Below are positions 49,873 to 59,000 of a stretch of DNA of 64,000 nucleotides, in pieces. The stretch's first letter is position 1; each line of letters starts with the position of its first letter. The position numbers and the translations under genes were made by a program. This DNA comes from JARYMI01 sp037444845. GTDB taxonomy: Bacteria; Acidobacteriota; Aminicenantia; Aminicenantales; UBA8522. The stretch spans positions 73,749 to 137,748 of the forward strand of contig JBBILQ010000001.1 in NCBI GenBank assembly GCA_037444845.1, in the 5' to 3' direction. Below the pieces are notes generated by a model. It ran no database searches. It was not told the origin of the DNA and saw only the letters and a program-made list of their open reading frames with translations.

Positions 49873-50403
49873 ATGACCGAATGGACTGTTGACGGGAAGA
49901 AGATCAAAATCGTCGAAGGCAATATCGCCCTTCTTGATGTTGAGGCAATCGTGAATGCCGCCAACAAAAGCCTCAAACTTGGCGGAGGCGTGGCTGGCGC
50001 CATCCGCACCTTCGGCGGCCCGGCCATCCAGGAAGAATGCGATCGCTTGAGCCCTGTTGAAGTGGGCCAGGCCGTTATCACTGGAGGCGGAAACCTTAAA
50101 GCAAGCTATGTGATCCATGCCGTGGGGCCCATCCAGGGGGAGGGCCTTGAGGATGCGAAGCTGGCCTCTGCCACCCTGAGCAGCCTGACAATCGCCCGGG
50201 ACAGGATGATCGGGGTCATCGCCTTCCCGGCCATTAGCACCGGCATCTTCGGATTTCCCTTCCAGAGGTGCAGTGAGATCATGCTCCAAACAGCCGTGGA
50301 TTTTCTGAAAAAAAATGATCATCCCCGGGAAATCATCTTCTGCCTTTACGGACAGGAAGCCTTTTCTGTGTTCGAGAAGACCCTGGAAAAGCTCGCCTGC
50401 TGA
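49873..50403 (+). CDS. Macro-domain protein (ADP-ribose-binding/hydrolase type)
   Basis: A 176-residue stand-alone macro domain: IVEGNIALLDVEAIVNAANKSL with the Asn pair, LGGGVAGAIRTFGG, YVIHAVGPIQG and AFPAISTGIFGFPF, which forms the distal phosphate loop. Such proteins bind or hydrolyse ADP-ribose, O-acetyl-ADP-ribose or ADP-ribosylated residues in the cytoplasm. GAGAGGCAG lies upstream of ATG 49873. A decayed nicotinamidase sits just upstream, so the locus may once have handled NAD breakdown products. It is convergent with the metal ABC transporter, 32 nt away. Confidence 0.92.
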   Translation: MTEWTVDGKKIKIVEGNIALLDVEAIVNAANKSLKLGGGVAGAIRTFGGPAIQEECDRLSPVEVGQAVITGGGNLKASYVIHAVGPIQGEGLEDAKLASATLSSLTIARDRMIGVIAFPAISTGIFGFPFQRCSEIMLQTAVDFLKKNDHPREIIFCLYGQEAFSVFEKTLEKLAC

Positions 50404-50435
50404 TTTTTGCTATTCTCGGTCGCCGACTCTTTCTT

Positions 50436-51242
50436 TCAGAACCTCTTCCTGCGCCGCAACAGGAACAAGATCCCGAAGATGGAAAAGGCAAGAAGGACGA
50501 TTGCTGCCGATGCGGGGAGGTCAAAAGCAAAAGCAGCCGCCAGCCCGCCTGTGACCGAAAGGAAAGCCACCCCAGCTGAAGTCCACAGCGCCTGCTTGAA
50601 GTTCGAGGCGAGCTGCAGACCGGCAGCAGCCGGCATGACAAGAAGCGCGGTCACGAGCAGAATTCCCACGACCTTCATTCCCAGGACGACAGTGATTGCT
50701 GTCAGGACAGTGAGCTGAACGTCAAGGCGCTGCGGACTGATCCCCGCCGCGCGAGCGGCTTCTCTGTCAAAGGTCAGGAACATCAGTTGATGGTAATTGA
50801 TAAGGATGGAAGCGACCACAGCAGCGGCCAGGCCGACAGAGAGCCAGACTTCGATCGGCTCAATGGCCAGGATGTCGCCGAAGAGAAAGCTCAGCAGGTC
50901 GACGTTGAGGTTATGGGCCAGAGTTGCCAAGAGTATCCCGATGGCCATGCCGACGCTGCTGAAGACGGCAATGGCTGAGTCGCCGTGCAGCCCGGCTTTC
51001 TCCTTGAGTTTGATGACGGCCCAGGAAGCTAACACCGCCACTCCCAGGGCTGTAGCAAGCGGCATCATGTTCAGGAAAAGCCCGAGGGCGACCCCGCCAA
51101 AAGCAACATGAGCCAGACCGTGGCCGATCATGGCGTCACGTCGCAAAAGAAGAATAAGGCCCAGGATGGAACAGGCAACGGCCACGAAGATTCCGGCGAA
51201 AAGAGCGCGCTGCAAGAACCCGTATGTGAAAAAAGCGTCCAT
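50436..51242 (-). CDS. znuB: Metal ABC transporter permease (ZnuB type)
   Basis: A 268-residue ABC-3 family permease with about eight hydrophobic helices: FLQRALFAGIFVAVACSILGL, RRDAMIGHGLAHVAFGGVALGL (the typical DAxSHA-like block), SAIAVFSSVGMAIGILL and LLVTALLVMPAAAGLQLA. It forms the membrane channel for zinc or manganese uptake. It starts 3 nt after the ATPase gene and is the last of a three-gene operon. The cognate metal cannot be decided from the permease. Confidence 0.9.
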   Translation of the reverse strand: MDAFFTYGFLQRALFAGIFVAVACSILGLILLLRRDAMIGHGLAHVAFGGVALGLFLNMMPLATALGVAVLASWAVIKLKEKAGLHGDSAIAVFSSVGMAIGILLATLAHNLNVDLLSFLFGDILAIEPIEVWLSVGLAAAVVASILINYHQLMFLTFDREAARAAGISPQRLDVQLTVLTAITVVLGMKVVGILLVTALLVMPAAAGLQLASNFKQALWTSAGVAFLSVTGGLAAAFAFDLPASAAIVLLAFSIFGILFLLRRRKRF

Positions 51243-51245
51243 CTT

Positions 51246-52034
51246 TCAGTGCCTGTGGGAAACGAGATGTCCAGCCGCTAACATGGCTTTGAACGCTTCC
51301 GACTGGCAAAAGTCTTCATGCGTGCCGTGGTAGGTCAAGCGCTGGTTGACACAAGCCACTTTATTGACGTGCTGGGTGACGACCCCGATGTCGTGAGTCA
51401 CCAGCAGGATCGTGATAGCCCTTTGCTTGTTCAGTTGCTGGAGCATCTCATAGAAGCGCTCCTGCGTCACAGCGTCAACGCCGGCTGTTGGCTCGTCCAG
51501 GATGAGGAGTTGGGGTGAGTGAACGATGGCGCGGGCGATGAAGACCCGCTGCTGCTGTCCTCCAGAGAGGCGGCTGACCGGCCGCCCCATGAAATCCTCC
51601 ATCCCCACACTCTTCAGCGCCGTCACGATGGCCTTCTCTTTTTCTTTCCTTTTCTTCAGGGAGGCCCCACTTCGCGAAAAAAGGGCCATGGCCACAACCT
51701 CTCTGACTGAGGCCGGGAAAAACGGGTCGACGTGGGTTGCCTTCTGTGGCACATAGCCGATCTTCGGCCAGTCCTCAAACTCCTCGACCGGATGCCCCTT
51801 GATGAAAACGTTTCCTGCCGAAGCTTTGAGCAGGCCAAGGATGACCTTCACAAGCGTGGTTTTGCCCGAGCCATTGGGGCCAAGCAGGGCTAAGAAGTCT
51901 CCCTCGTAAATCGTCAGGCTTATTTCCTCGAGGACGTTCGGGCCTGCATCATACTTGAAGCTCACGCCATCAACGCGGACGAGTTCCAGGGCTTTTTTTG
52001 TTCCGTTCGATGATCTCGCTTCCTTTTCCTCACT
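51246..52034 (-). CDS. znuC: Metal ABC transporter ATP-binding protein (ZnuC type)
   Basis: A 262-residue ABC ATPase: Walker A LLGPNGSGKTTLVK, IGYVPQKATHVDPFFP (the Q-loop sequence usual in ZnuC/MntB proteins), signature RLSGGQQQRVFIARA, Walker B LLILDEPTAGVD and the H-loop VTHDIGVV. GTG 52034 overlaps the end of the substrate-binding protein gene by 5 nt and is chosen over an in-frame ATG at 52085 inside that gene. It powers metal uptake with the neighbours. Confidence 0.92.
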   Translation of the reverse strand, partial: SEEKEARSSNGTKKALELVRVDGVSFKYDAGPNVLEEISLTIYEGDFLALLGPNGSGKTTLVKVILGLLKASAGNVFIKGHPVEEFEDWPKIGYVPQKATHVDPFFPASVREVVAMALFSRSGASLKKRKEKEKAIVTALKSVGMEDFMGRPVSRLSGGQQQRVFIARAIVHSPQLLILDEPTAGVDAVTQERFYEMLQQLNKQRAITILLVTHDIGVVTQHVNKVACVNQRLTYHGTHEDFCQSEAFKAMLAAGHLVSHRH

Positions 52035-52983
52035 CACAGCCGAGTCCCTTTCTGATAGTCCTGAGGTTTTCTTCCATGATAGCAAAAAATGTCAGGCCCG
52101 ATGAGATCTCTTTTTTTGTCAGGTTGTGGCCGGGATTAAGGACGAGCAACTCGGCGCCGATTTCCCGGGCGAGAACCCTTGCCATTCTATCGTTCGTGTT
52201 GGCCTCGACGAACACAGCTTTGATGCCTTTTTCTCTGGCCATGCGAATCGCTGACATCATCCGGCCGGGCGCAGGCTCGGCGTCGGGGCTCAAGCCATAC
52301 AGCGAAACCTGCTCAAGACGATATTTTCGCGCCAGGTAACCGAAGGCGGCATGGCCTCCGAGGAGAAGAACCCTCTGCCGGCAGGAGCGGAGGCCCTCTT
52401 CGTACTTGCGGTGAAGCTCGGCGAGTCGTGAGATGGTATGATCTGAGTTTGTCCGATAGAAGGCGGCGTGGCTTGGGTCGAGGCGGCTCAAGGCTTCAGC
52501 CAGGCGGAGGACCAGAACTTGATCAAGCTCAAAATCCAGCCAGACATGGGGATCGAGGCCATTGTCCTTTGTCCCTTCCTCGATTTCTTTTTTCGGGGAA
52601 TGATCGTGTCCATTCTCGATGAGCGGCAGGAATTCGGCCGCAGTTAGGACTTCTGGCTTCGGCGGTGGCAGGCTGCGCAGGATATCGTCCAGCCAGGGCT
52701 CGAGCCCTCCGCCTATGGAGATGAAAAGATGGGCTGAATGGATGCGGATGATATCGCTCGCTCGCGGCTGCCAGGTGTGAACGCCGGCTCCTGGAGGCAG
52801 AAGGAGTGTCACCTCTCCCCTCTCGCCGGCCACAGAACGCGCAAACTCGTGGAGAGGAAGAATGGACGCCGCGATGCGAATTTTCGCTGAGCTGTGGCTA
52901 AATATTCCCAATCCAAACGCCGCAGCAAGCCCGCAGGCAAGGCCGACACTCATCCGGCCGACCCGAGAAATTCGTCTTTTCAT
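52030..52983 (-). CDS. znuA: Metal ABC transporter substrate-binding protein (ZnuA type)
   Basis: A 317-residue cluster A-I binding protein with an N-terminal signal (SVGLACGLAAAFGLGIF). ILPLHEFARSVAGERGEV, GAGVHTWQPR (first His ligand), a short HDH loop, LDPHVWLDF (second His), LLGGHAAFGYLARKY (third His) and FVEANTND fit ZnuA/TroA proteins. The position usually holding the acidic fourth ligand reads VLNPGH, so Asn replaces Asp. Three His favour zinc over manganese. It is the first gene of the operon. A cysteine in GLAC is a weak lipobox candidate. Confidence 0.9.
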   Translation of the reverse strand: MKRRISRVGRMSVGLACGLAAAFGLGIFSHSSAKIRIAASILPLHEFARSVAGERGEVTLLLPPGAGVHTWQPRASDIIRIHSAHLFISIGGGLEPWLDDILRSLPPPKPEVLTAAEFLPLIENGHDHSPKKEIEEGTKDNGLDPHVWLDFELDQVLVLRLAEALSRLDPSHAAFYRTNSDHTISRLAELHRKYEEGLRSCRQRVLLLGGHAAFGYLARKYRLEQVSLYGLSPDAEPAPGRMMSAIRMAREKGIKAVFVEANTNDRMARVLAREIGAELLVLNPGHNLTKKEISSGLTFFAIMEENLRTIRKGLGCE

Positions 52984-53051
52984 TCCTCACTCCTCGTGTC
53001 TTCCCGTATAAATTTCATGTCAAGGGAATGATATTTCTGTATCCCCCGGGC

Positions 53052-54218
53052 TCACATTGGCGACAGACGTTCGGAGGAGGCGCCGCGCCCAACCGAGATG
53101 TCGTAGAACTCGGGACATAGAAACCCGCGCTCTTCCGCTCTTGCCGCTACCATCCTCTTAAACTCTTCTGCTTTGGGCTTTGTGACAAGGGCAAGCGCTG
53201 ACCCGCCGAACCCGGCTCCAACCAGGCGTGCGCCTAAGCACTCCGTGAACTCTTTTCCCGTTTCGTAGACCAAGTCGAGCTCCGGGCAAGAGACCTCGTA
53301 ATCGTCTCTGAGGCTTTCATGAGACTGAAAGAGGAGGCGGCCCAAAAGGATGAAATCATCCACCCTCAGCGCCTCAGCCGAGTCTTTGACCCGTTGGTTT
53401 TCACTGATGACATGCCTGGCCCGCCTGAAACTGACATCGTCTAAGACCGCCCTCGCTTCATCGAGAAGGTCGAGTGTCGCTTCTTTATAGGCGCGGATAC
53501 CTCTCTTCCCGAGCACATTGAGAGCAGCCGCAGACTCCTCTCGCCTCCTGTTGTATTCCGACGAGGCAAGCTCCCTCTTGACGCGGGTGTCGCAGACAAG
53601 GATTTCAAGCCCAGCCTTATCGAGGTTGAGGGGGATGAGGTCGAAGGCGAGAGTCTCGCAGTCCAGGAATAGAGCGCTGTTCTCCTGGCCAAATACGGCG
53701 ATGAACTGGTCCATCAGCCCGCACTTGACGCCGCTGAATTCGTGCTCCGCCTTCTGGGCGAGCTTAGCCATTTTCTCCGGCTCCATGCTCAGCCCGAACA
53801 GCTCGGCCACGCCTTTGATGACGCTCACCTCGAGCGCCGCCGATGAACTAAGCCCCGCCTCAATCGGCACGTCGCCCCAGACAAGTCCGTCGACGCCGCC
53901 CAGGGCTGCCCCCTCTTCAACGAGCGCCCAGAAAATGCCCCTGATGTAATTAGCCCATCTTTTGTCGGGCGAGGGCTTCAGCTCCTCGAGTGAGAACGCG
54001 TCGGTTTCGCTAAAATTTTTTGCCCAAACATGGACCTCATGATCAGTCCGCCGGGAGGCCAGGAAGTGATTGCGGAGATGGATGGCAGCCGGCAGAACAT
54101 AACCGTTGTTGTAATCGGTGTGCTCGCCGATGATGTTGATCCTTCCCGGAGCTGAGGCCAGGACTTCAGCAGGTCGGCCGTAAAGCTTGAGGAAGAGTGT
54201 GTGTTCCTCTTCAGACAT
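53052..54218 (-). CDS. galK: Galactokinase
   Basis: A 388-residue GHMP kinase: the sugar signature GRINIIGEHTDYNNGYVLPAA, ATP-binding PIEAGLSSSAALEVS, the catalytic Asp region VKCGLMDQFIAVFG, and LVGAGFGGSALALV near the C-terminus. It phosphorylates galactose at C1 in the Leloir pathway. No galT or galE is adjacent. The predicted promoter leaves a leader of only about 9 nt before ATG 54218. The downstream gene on this strand is znuA, 68 nt on, with no evident functional link. Confidence 0.94.
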   Translation of the reverse strand: MSEEEHTLFLKLYGRPAEVLASAPGRINIIGEHTDYNNGYVLPAAIHLRNHFLASRRTDHEVHVWAKNFSETDAFSLEELKPSPDKRWANYIRGIFWALVEEGAALGGVDGLVWGDVPIEAGLSSSAALEVSVIKGVAELFGLSMEPEKMAKLAQKAEHEFSGVKCGLMDQFIAVFGQENSALFLDCETLAFDLIPLNLDKAGLEILVCDTRVKRELASSEYNRRREESAAALNVLGKRGIRAYKEATLDLLDEARAVLDDVSFRRARHVISENQRVKDSAEALRVDDFILLGRLLFQSHESLRDDYEVSCPELDLVYETGKEFTECLGARLVGAGFGGSALALVTKPKAEEFKRMVAARAEERGFLCPEFYDISVGRGASSERLSPM

Positions 54219-54233
54219 GTTCAGACTAGGAGC

Positions 54234-54263
54234 ATTTTAGTATGAGATCGCCAACCAAAGCAA
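54234..54263 (-). promoter_or_regulatory. Promoter close to galK start
   Basis: On the minus strand TTGCTT (54263-54258), an 18-nt spacer and TAAAAT (54239-54234). The predicted start is near 54227, 9 nt before ATG 54218. No ribosome-binding site is visible. Confidence 0.45.
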
Positions 54264-54399
54264 GTTGTGAATCAGAAGCCGGCGCAAAATTCGCTTGAAT
54301 TGGCCTCTGAGTTATGGCATGATTCAGACCTTCCAATGGGTCTTTGCGGCTTTTCCAAAAAAAATCAGCCTATCTTCTATCATTATCAGGGAGGAATTC

Positions 54400-55860
54400 A
54401 TGACATCTATTTTCGATGAGCTTAAACCCACTCTCCTCTGGAGACATTTTTCCGAGATCCTGAAGCTTCCCCACTGCTCGGGAAACGAAAAGCCTCTCGG
54501 CGACTATATCATTTCTGTTGCCGAAAGACTTAGCCTTTCCTGGAAGCGCGACAAGGTCGGAAACGTCGTCGTCGGGAAGCCGGCCATGCCCGGCCATGAA
54601 AACGCAACCGGCGTCATCCTGCAGAGCCACATGGACATGGTCTGCGAAAAGAATTCGGATGTTGAGCACGATTTTTCCAAGGACCCGATCCAAGCAGAGA
54701 GACGGGGAGACTGGATCCAGGCTGTCGGGACAACCCTCGGCTCCGACAACGGGATTGGCGTGGCTGCTGCTCTGGCCGCTCTCGAGGACAATTCCCTTGT
54801 CCATGGGCCTTTGGAATGCCTGTTCACGGTTGATGAGGAAACCGGGCTTACCGGCGCCAACAAGCTGAAGAAGGGCTTCCTTCAAGGGAAGGAACTGCTC
54901 AACTTAGACAGCGAAGAAGAAGGGACGTTCACCATCGGCTGCAGCGGGGGCGGAGACTCTGAAATCACGCTTCCCTTGGAAAGGAAAAAGCGGAGCCTTA
55001 GAGATCATTACCGTCTCAAGCTCTATGGGTTCCGGGGCGGCCATTCCGGCCTTGACATCAACCAAGGCCGGGGGAATGCGATCCGGCTTCTTGCCCGGCT
55101 TCTTTACAACGCCCAAGAGAAGTTTGCCTTCGACCTCGTCGAGCTGGAAGGCGGCAACAAGCGAAACGCGATTCCGCGAGAAGCCAGGGCAGATTTGTCC
55201 ATCGACCGGCGCGTTGTCAAAAAACTGCACGCTTTCTTCAAGAGCCAGTTTGACGGCATCAGGAATGAATACAAGGCCGTCGAGAAAGAGGCAAGCTGTT
55301 CTTTCGAGAAAATCGAGAGTGCTTCCCAGATTGCCGACCCTCTGACCGCAGCTTCCCAGAAGACGCTTCTCCAGCTCCTTCTCATCCTGCCCCACGGCGT
55401 TATCGCCATGCATCCCGAGATCGCCGGACTAGTCGAAACCTCGACAAACCTGGCCATCATCCGCTGCGAGAAGAAGACAGCCCGGATCATCTGCAACAGC
55501 CGGAGTTCAGTTGCCACAGCCCTGAAGGCCGTCAAGGACGCCATCAGGGCGACGGCCGAGCTCGCCCGCGCCCGTGCCGCCCAGCCGGGTGGCTACCCAG
55601 GCTGGGAGCCAAACCTTCAATCTGAGCTGCTCAGAAAGCTCACCAGGGTCTACACCAAGACTTTTAATAAGGCTCCAATGGTCAAAGCCGTCCATGCTGG
55701 ACTCGAGTGCGGGATCATCGGCGAGAAATTCCCTGGCATGGACATGATCTCCTTTGGGCCGACTATCGAGCATCCTCATTCTCCGGAAGAAAGGGTCAAC
55801 GTGGGGTCGGTGGAGAAATTCTGGAAGTTTCTGACAGCTTGCCTCCAAGAGCGTGCCTGA
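54400..55860 (+). CDS. pepD: Cytosolic aminoacyl-histidine dipeptidase (PepD)
   Basis: A 486-residue M20C dipeptidase: HFSEILKLPHCSGNEKPLGDYI, ILQSHMDMVCEKN (His ligand, Asp), TTLGSDNGIGVAAALA (bridging Asp), FTVDEETGLTGA (Glu-Glu) and FGPTIEHPHSPEERV (His). It hydrolyses Xaa-His and other unblocked dipeptides in the cytoplasm. Reading from ATG 54400 is supported by AGGGAGGAATTC; upstream in-frame sequence back to 54295 lacks a site. Promoter-like TTGAAT (54295-54300) and CATGAT (54318-54323) lie upstream. Confidence 0.94.
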   Translation: MTSIFDELKPTLLWRHFSEILKLPHCSGNEKPLGDYIISVAERLSLSWKRDKVGNVVVGKPAMPGHENATGVILQSHMDMVCEKNSDVEHDFSKDPIQAERRGDWIQAVGTTLGSDNGIGVAAALAALEDNSLVHGPLECLFTVDEETGLTGANKLKKGFLQGKELLNLDSEEEGTFTIGCSGGGDSEITLPLERKKRSLRDHYRLKLYGFRGGHSGLDINQGRGNAIRLLARLLYNAQEKFAFDLVELEGGNKRNAIPREARADLSIDRRVVKKLHAFFKSQFDGIRNEYKAVEKEASCSFEKIESASQIADPLTAASQKTLLQLLLILPHGVIAMHPEIAGLVETSTNLAIIRCEKKTARIICNSRSSVATALKAVKDAIRATAELARARAAQPGGYPGWEPNLQSELLRKLTRVYTKTFNKAPMVKAVHAGLECGIIGEKFPGMDMISFGPTIEHPHSPEERVNVGSVEKFWKFLTACLQERA

Positions 55861-56021
55861 ATTTGGGGGACGCCATACATAATTACTTAAATTTTTTCTT
55901 AACAAGCTCGAGCGACACTATCCCTAATTGACTAAGATGACCAGTTATATTTTAAGTATGATAGTCCCCGAATTGGGCTAGAGTTTGCGGGGAGCGACGA
56001 CAGGGAGAAAAGGGAGGCAAG

Positions 56022-59000
56022 ATGCGACAAGAAAAGTCCTGCTGGAGACTGGCGGGGGTTGCCGCGGTCATGGCAACGCTGGCCTTCTGTGGGGCCGGTT
56101 GCCGGAAGGAAAGCGGGGCTGCGGCCGAGAGGACGAAAAAAGAATACAATACCCATAAAAACGGTAGAATTAGCAAAGATGAGCTGCGCGTCCTCAGCGC
56201 GACGCCTCAAGGCCGCACGGCCGCGCCTCACGAATCCGAGACTTCCGTCGTCATCTTCGACCGGCCTATGGTCGCCCTTCAAGCCATCCAGGAATCCGGG
56301 TCGGATGTCCCACGGCCCATCGACAGCTCAGGCAGGCCTCTGCTCACTTTTGACCCGCCGGCGACCGGAAGATTCCGCTGGGTCGGAACGAGGACCCTGA
56401 CTTTCACGCCTGCCAGACGCTTCCCTCTGGCCACTGAAATTAAAGTCACCGTGCCGGCTGGCGTCGCCGCCCTCGACGGCAGCGCTCTTCCGCGTGATTT
56501 CATCTGGTCATTCAAGACTATCGAACCTCGCCTCGTCAGGTATTTTCCGGTCGATGGCCAGCGCTGGGTCAAGCTCGATGCCCAAGTTCTTCTCCTCTTC
56601 AACCAATCAGTTGATAAGGACAAGGCAGCGCGTTTCATTTCCTGGACCGAAGCGCCAACCGCCGCTCCCGACGCTGAACCAAGCCGGCCGAGATCCCTTG
56701 ACTTTGATGTTGAATACCCTCCGACTGAAAAACTCAAAAGCGAGGGACTTGAGGTGCCGCGCGATCATGGCCTGCTCCTCACTCTGTCGTCTGGACAAAA
56801 ACTTACGCCAGGATCAACCTGCCTCATAACCCTCAAGCGGGGCTTAGCTGCTAAAGAAGGCCCGCTTGGCTTGGAGAAAGATCATTCCTTCAGCTTCGAA
56901 ACCTTCGCTCCTTTCCGGTTCAAGGGTCTTGAGCAGGCCGAAGGCCTTTCCCCCAACGAATCCCTTCAATTCACGTTCACCAATCAGGTTTTTTATAAAG
57001 ATTTCGTCTCTAAGATCACGTTCGACCCCCCTGTTGTAATTCCCGCCTATTACTCCGAATGGGAATACAGCAGCGACGTCCTCTATTTTTCTCTCCCGCT
57101 CGCCCCGGAAACATCTTACTCAGCCCGTCTCTCTCCTGACCTGGCCGACGAGTTCGGCAACAAGCTCGGCGAGCCTGTCTCTTTCCGTTTCACGACGGGT
57201 TCCTTCCCTCCTTCTGTCTCCATGACCACCGGCCACGGCGTCATCGAAGCCACGATTGCTCCCGGCCCGCGGTACCCCCTCCAGGCCATCAACCAGGAGA
57301 GCGTTTTCATCCAGGCAGCGCGCCTCCCTAAAGACGCTGTTATCCCCCTGCTTAGTAAGCCCAAGGTTTTTTGGTCGAATGAAAAATTTTCCGCTCCTGC
57401 CGGGTTTTTTCAAGTTGAGAAGATTCTTAACCTCAACCTCGGCCGGAACAAGCGCCGCACCGTTCCTGTTGATCTTTCTGAGCTGTTTCCCGCGCCCAAC
57501 ACGGCCGGGCTGCTTTTTCTCCAGGTCGACACCAACCGCGCCGAAGACAAATGGGACCGCTACCAGAAAGCCTTCCTTCAGGTTACAGAGCTCGGCATCA
57601 GCGCCAAGTTCTCAGCTGATAACAACATCATCTGGGTCACCGAGCTTAAGACCGGTCTGCCCGTGCCCAATGCGGACGTTGAGCTCCGCGACGACGGCAA
57701 TACAGTGAAATGGCGGGGCAAGACCGACCCGTTTGGCAAGGCCGAAACGCCCGGCTGGAAGAAGCTCGGCGTTTCCAGCCGAGACGAATACTCCGAGCCG
57801 CGTCAGTGGGTCTTTGCCTCCCGCGGCGCCGACACGGCCCTCTCCTCGTCCGAATGGGGCACAGGGATCGACCCCTACCGCTTCCGGATCCCATACGACT
57901 GGTTCCCTGAGCCGACCGTCTGGCAAGGATATATTTTTACTGAACGAGGGATTTACCGGGCTGGCGAAGAAGTCCATATCAAGGGCATCATCAGAGAAAG
58001 CGTCAAAGGTCAGTGGCAGCTCCCCTCAGCCCGTCCCCCCGCCTCTTCTCCGCTCTTCCTGGATTGCGAAATCCGCGACCCCTTCGAAAAACCAGTCATC
58101 AAAAGCACGATTCCTCTCGATAAGTTCGGGTCTTTTGCCTTTGATTTCACGACGTCCGAGGACTTCTCACTCGGCTTTTATCAGATCACGGCCAAGCTTC
58201 AACCGCGGCAGCCGGGCGATAAACCCGTATTATTCTCGGGCTCATTTCGTGTTGAGGCCTTCCGTCCGGCAGAGTTTGAGCTTCACCTCCGGACTGATGA
58301 GAAAAGCTTCGTCTTCAGCCGCGACTACAGAGCTGAAATTCGAGCGAGTTATCTTTTCGGGGGAGCTATGGCAGGCCAGGACGTCACCTGGCATCTCCGC
58401 CTCAACCGAACCTCCTTCGTCCCGCCTGGCCATGAGGGCTTTATCTTCGGAAACGAGATTGACTGGGGAGAGGAAGAGACCTCGCCAGCTGAAAGCCGCC
58501 TCCTGGCTTCTGCTGAAACCCGCCTCAATGATGAAGGCAAGCTCACGCTCAAGGTCCCGCTTCTCCCGGAAAAAGAAAAAGATTCGGTCCTGGCCACTCT
58601 CGAAGCCACCGTCACGGGCCCGAGTCGCCGCGCTGTCTCAAACCGCATCCAGACTCTGGTTCACCGCGGCGAGTTCACCATCGGGCTCAAGCCATCGACT
58701 TCCTTTCTCAGGAAAGGAGAGGCCATCTCGGTCGGTGTCATCGCCGCCTTGTCCGACGGCACTCTCCTCCCTGGCCGCACGGTCAACCTCAAGCTCGTCC
58801 GGCGCGAGTGGCGTTCGGTCCGCCAGGCCGGCGTCGGCGGCCGTTTCCGCTGGCTCACCGAGCGCGAGGACGTTGAAGTCGAAACCCGCGATGTCCTGAG
58901 CGGGGTGTCAGCCGCAACCGTCTCCTTTGTTCCCGATAAATCGGGCTTCTATTTCCTGCTTGCCTCTTCCTTAGACAGCCTTAAAAATACGGTCACAACC

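Noticed and set aside
55861..56021. TTGACT (55928-55933) with nearby TATATT/TATGAT as the A2M promoter
   Set aside because: None of the -10 candidates has a proper 16-18-nt spacer, so I did not call it, though an AT-rich promoter in this gap is likely.
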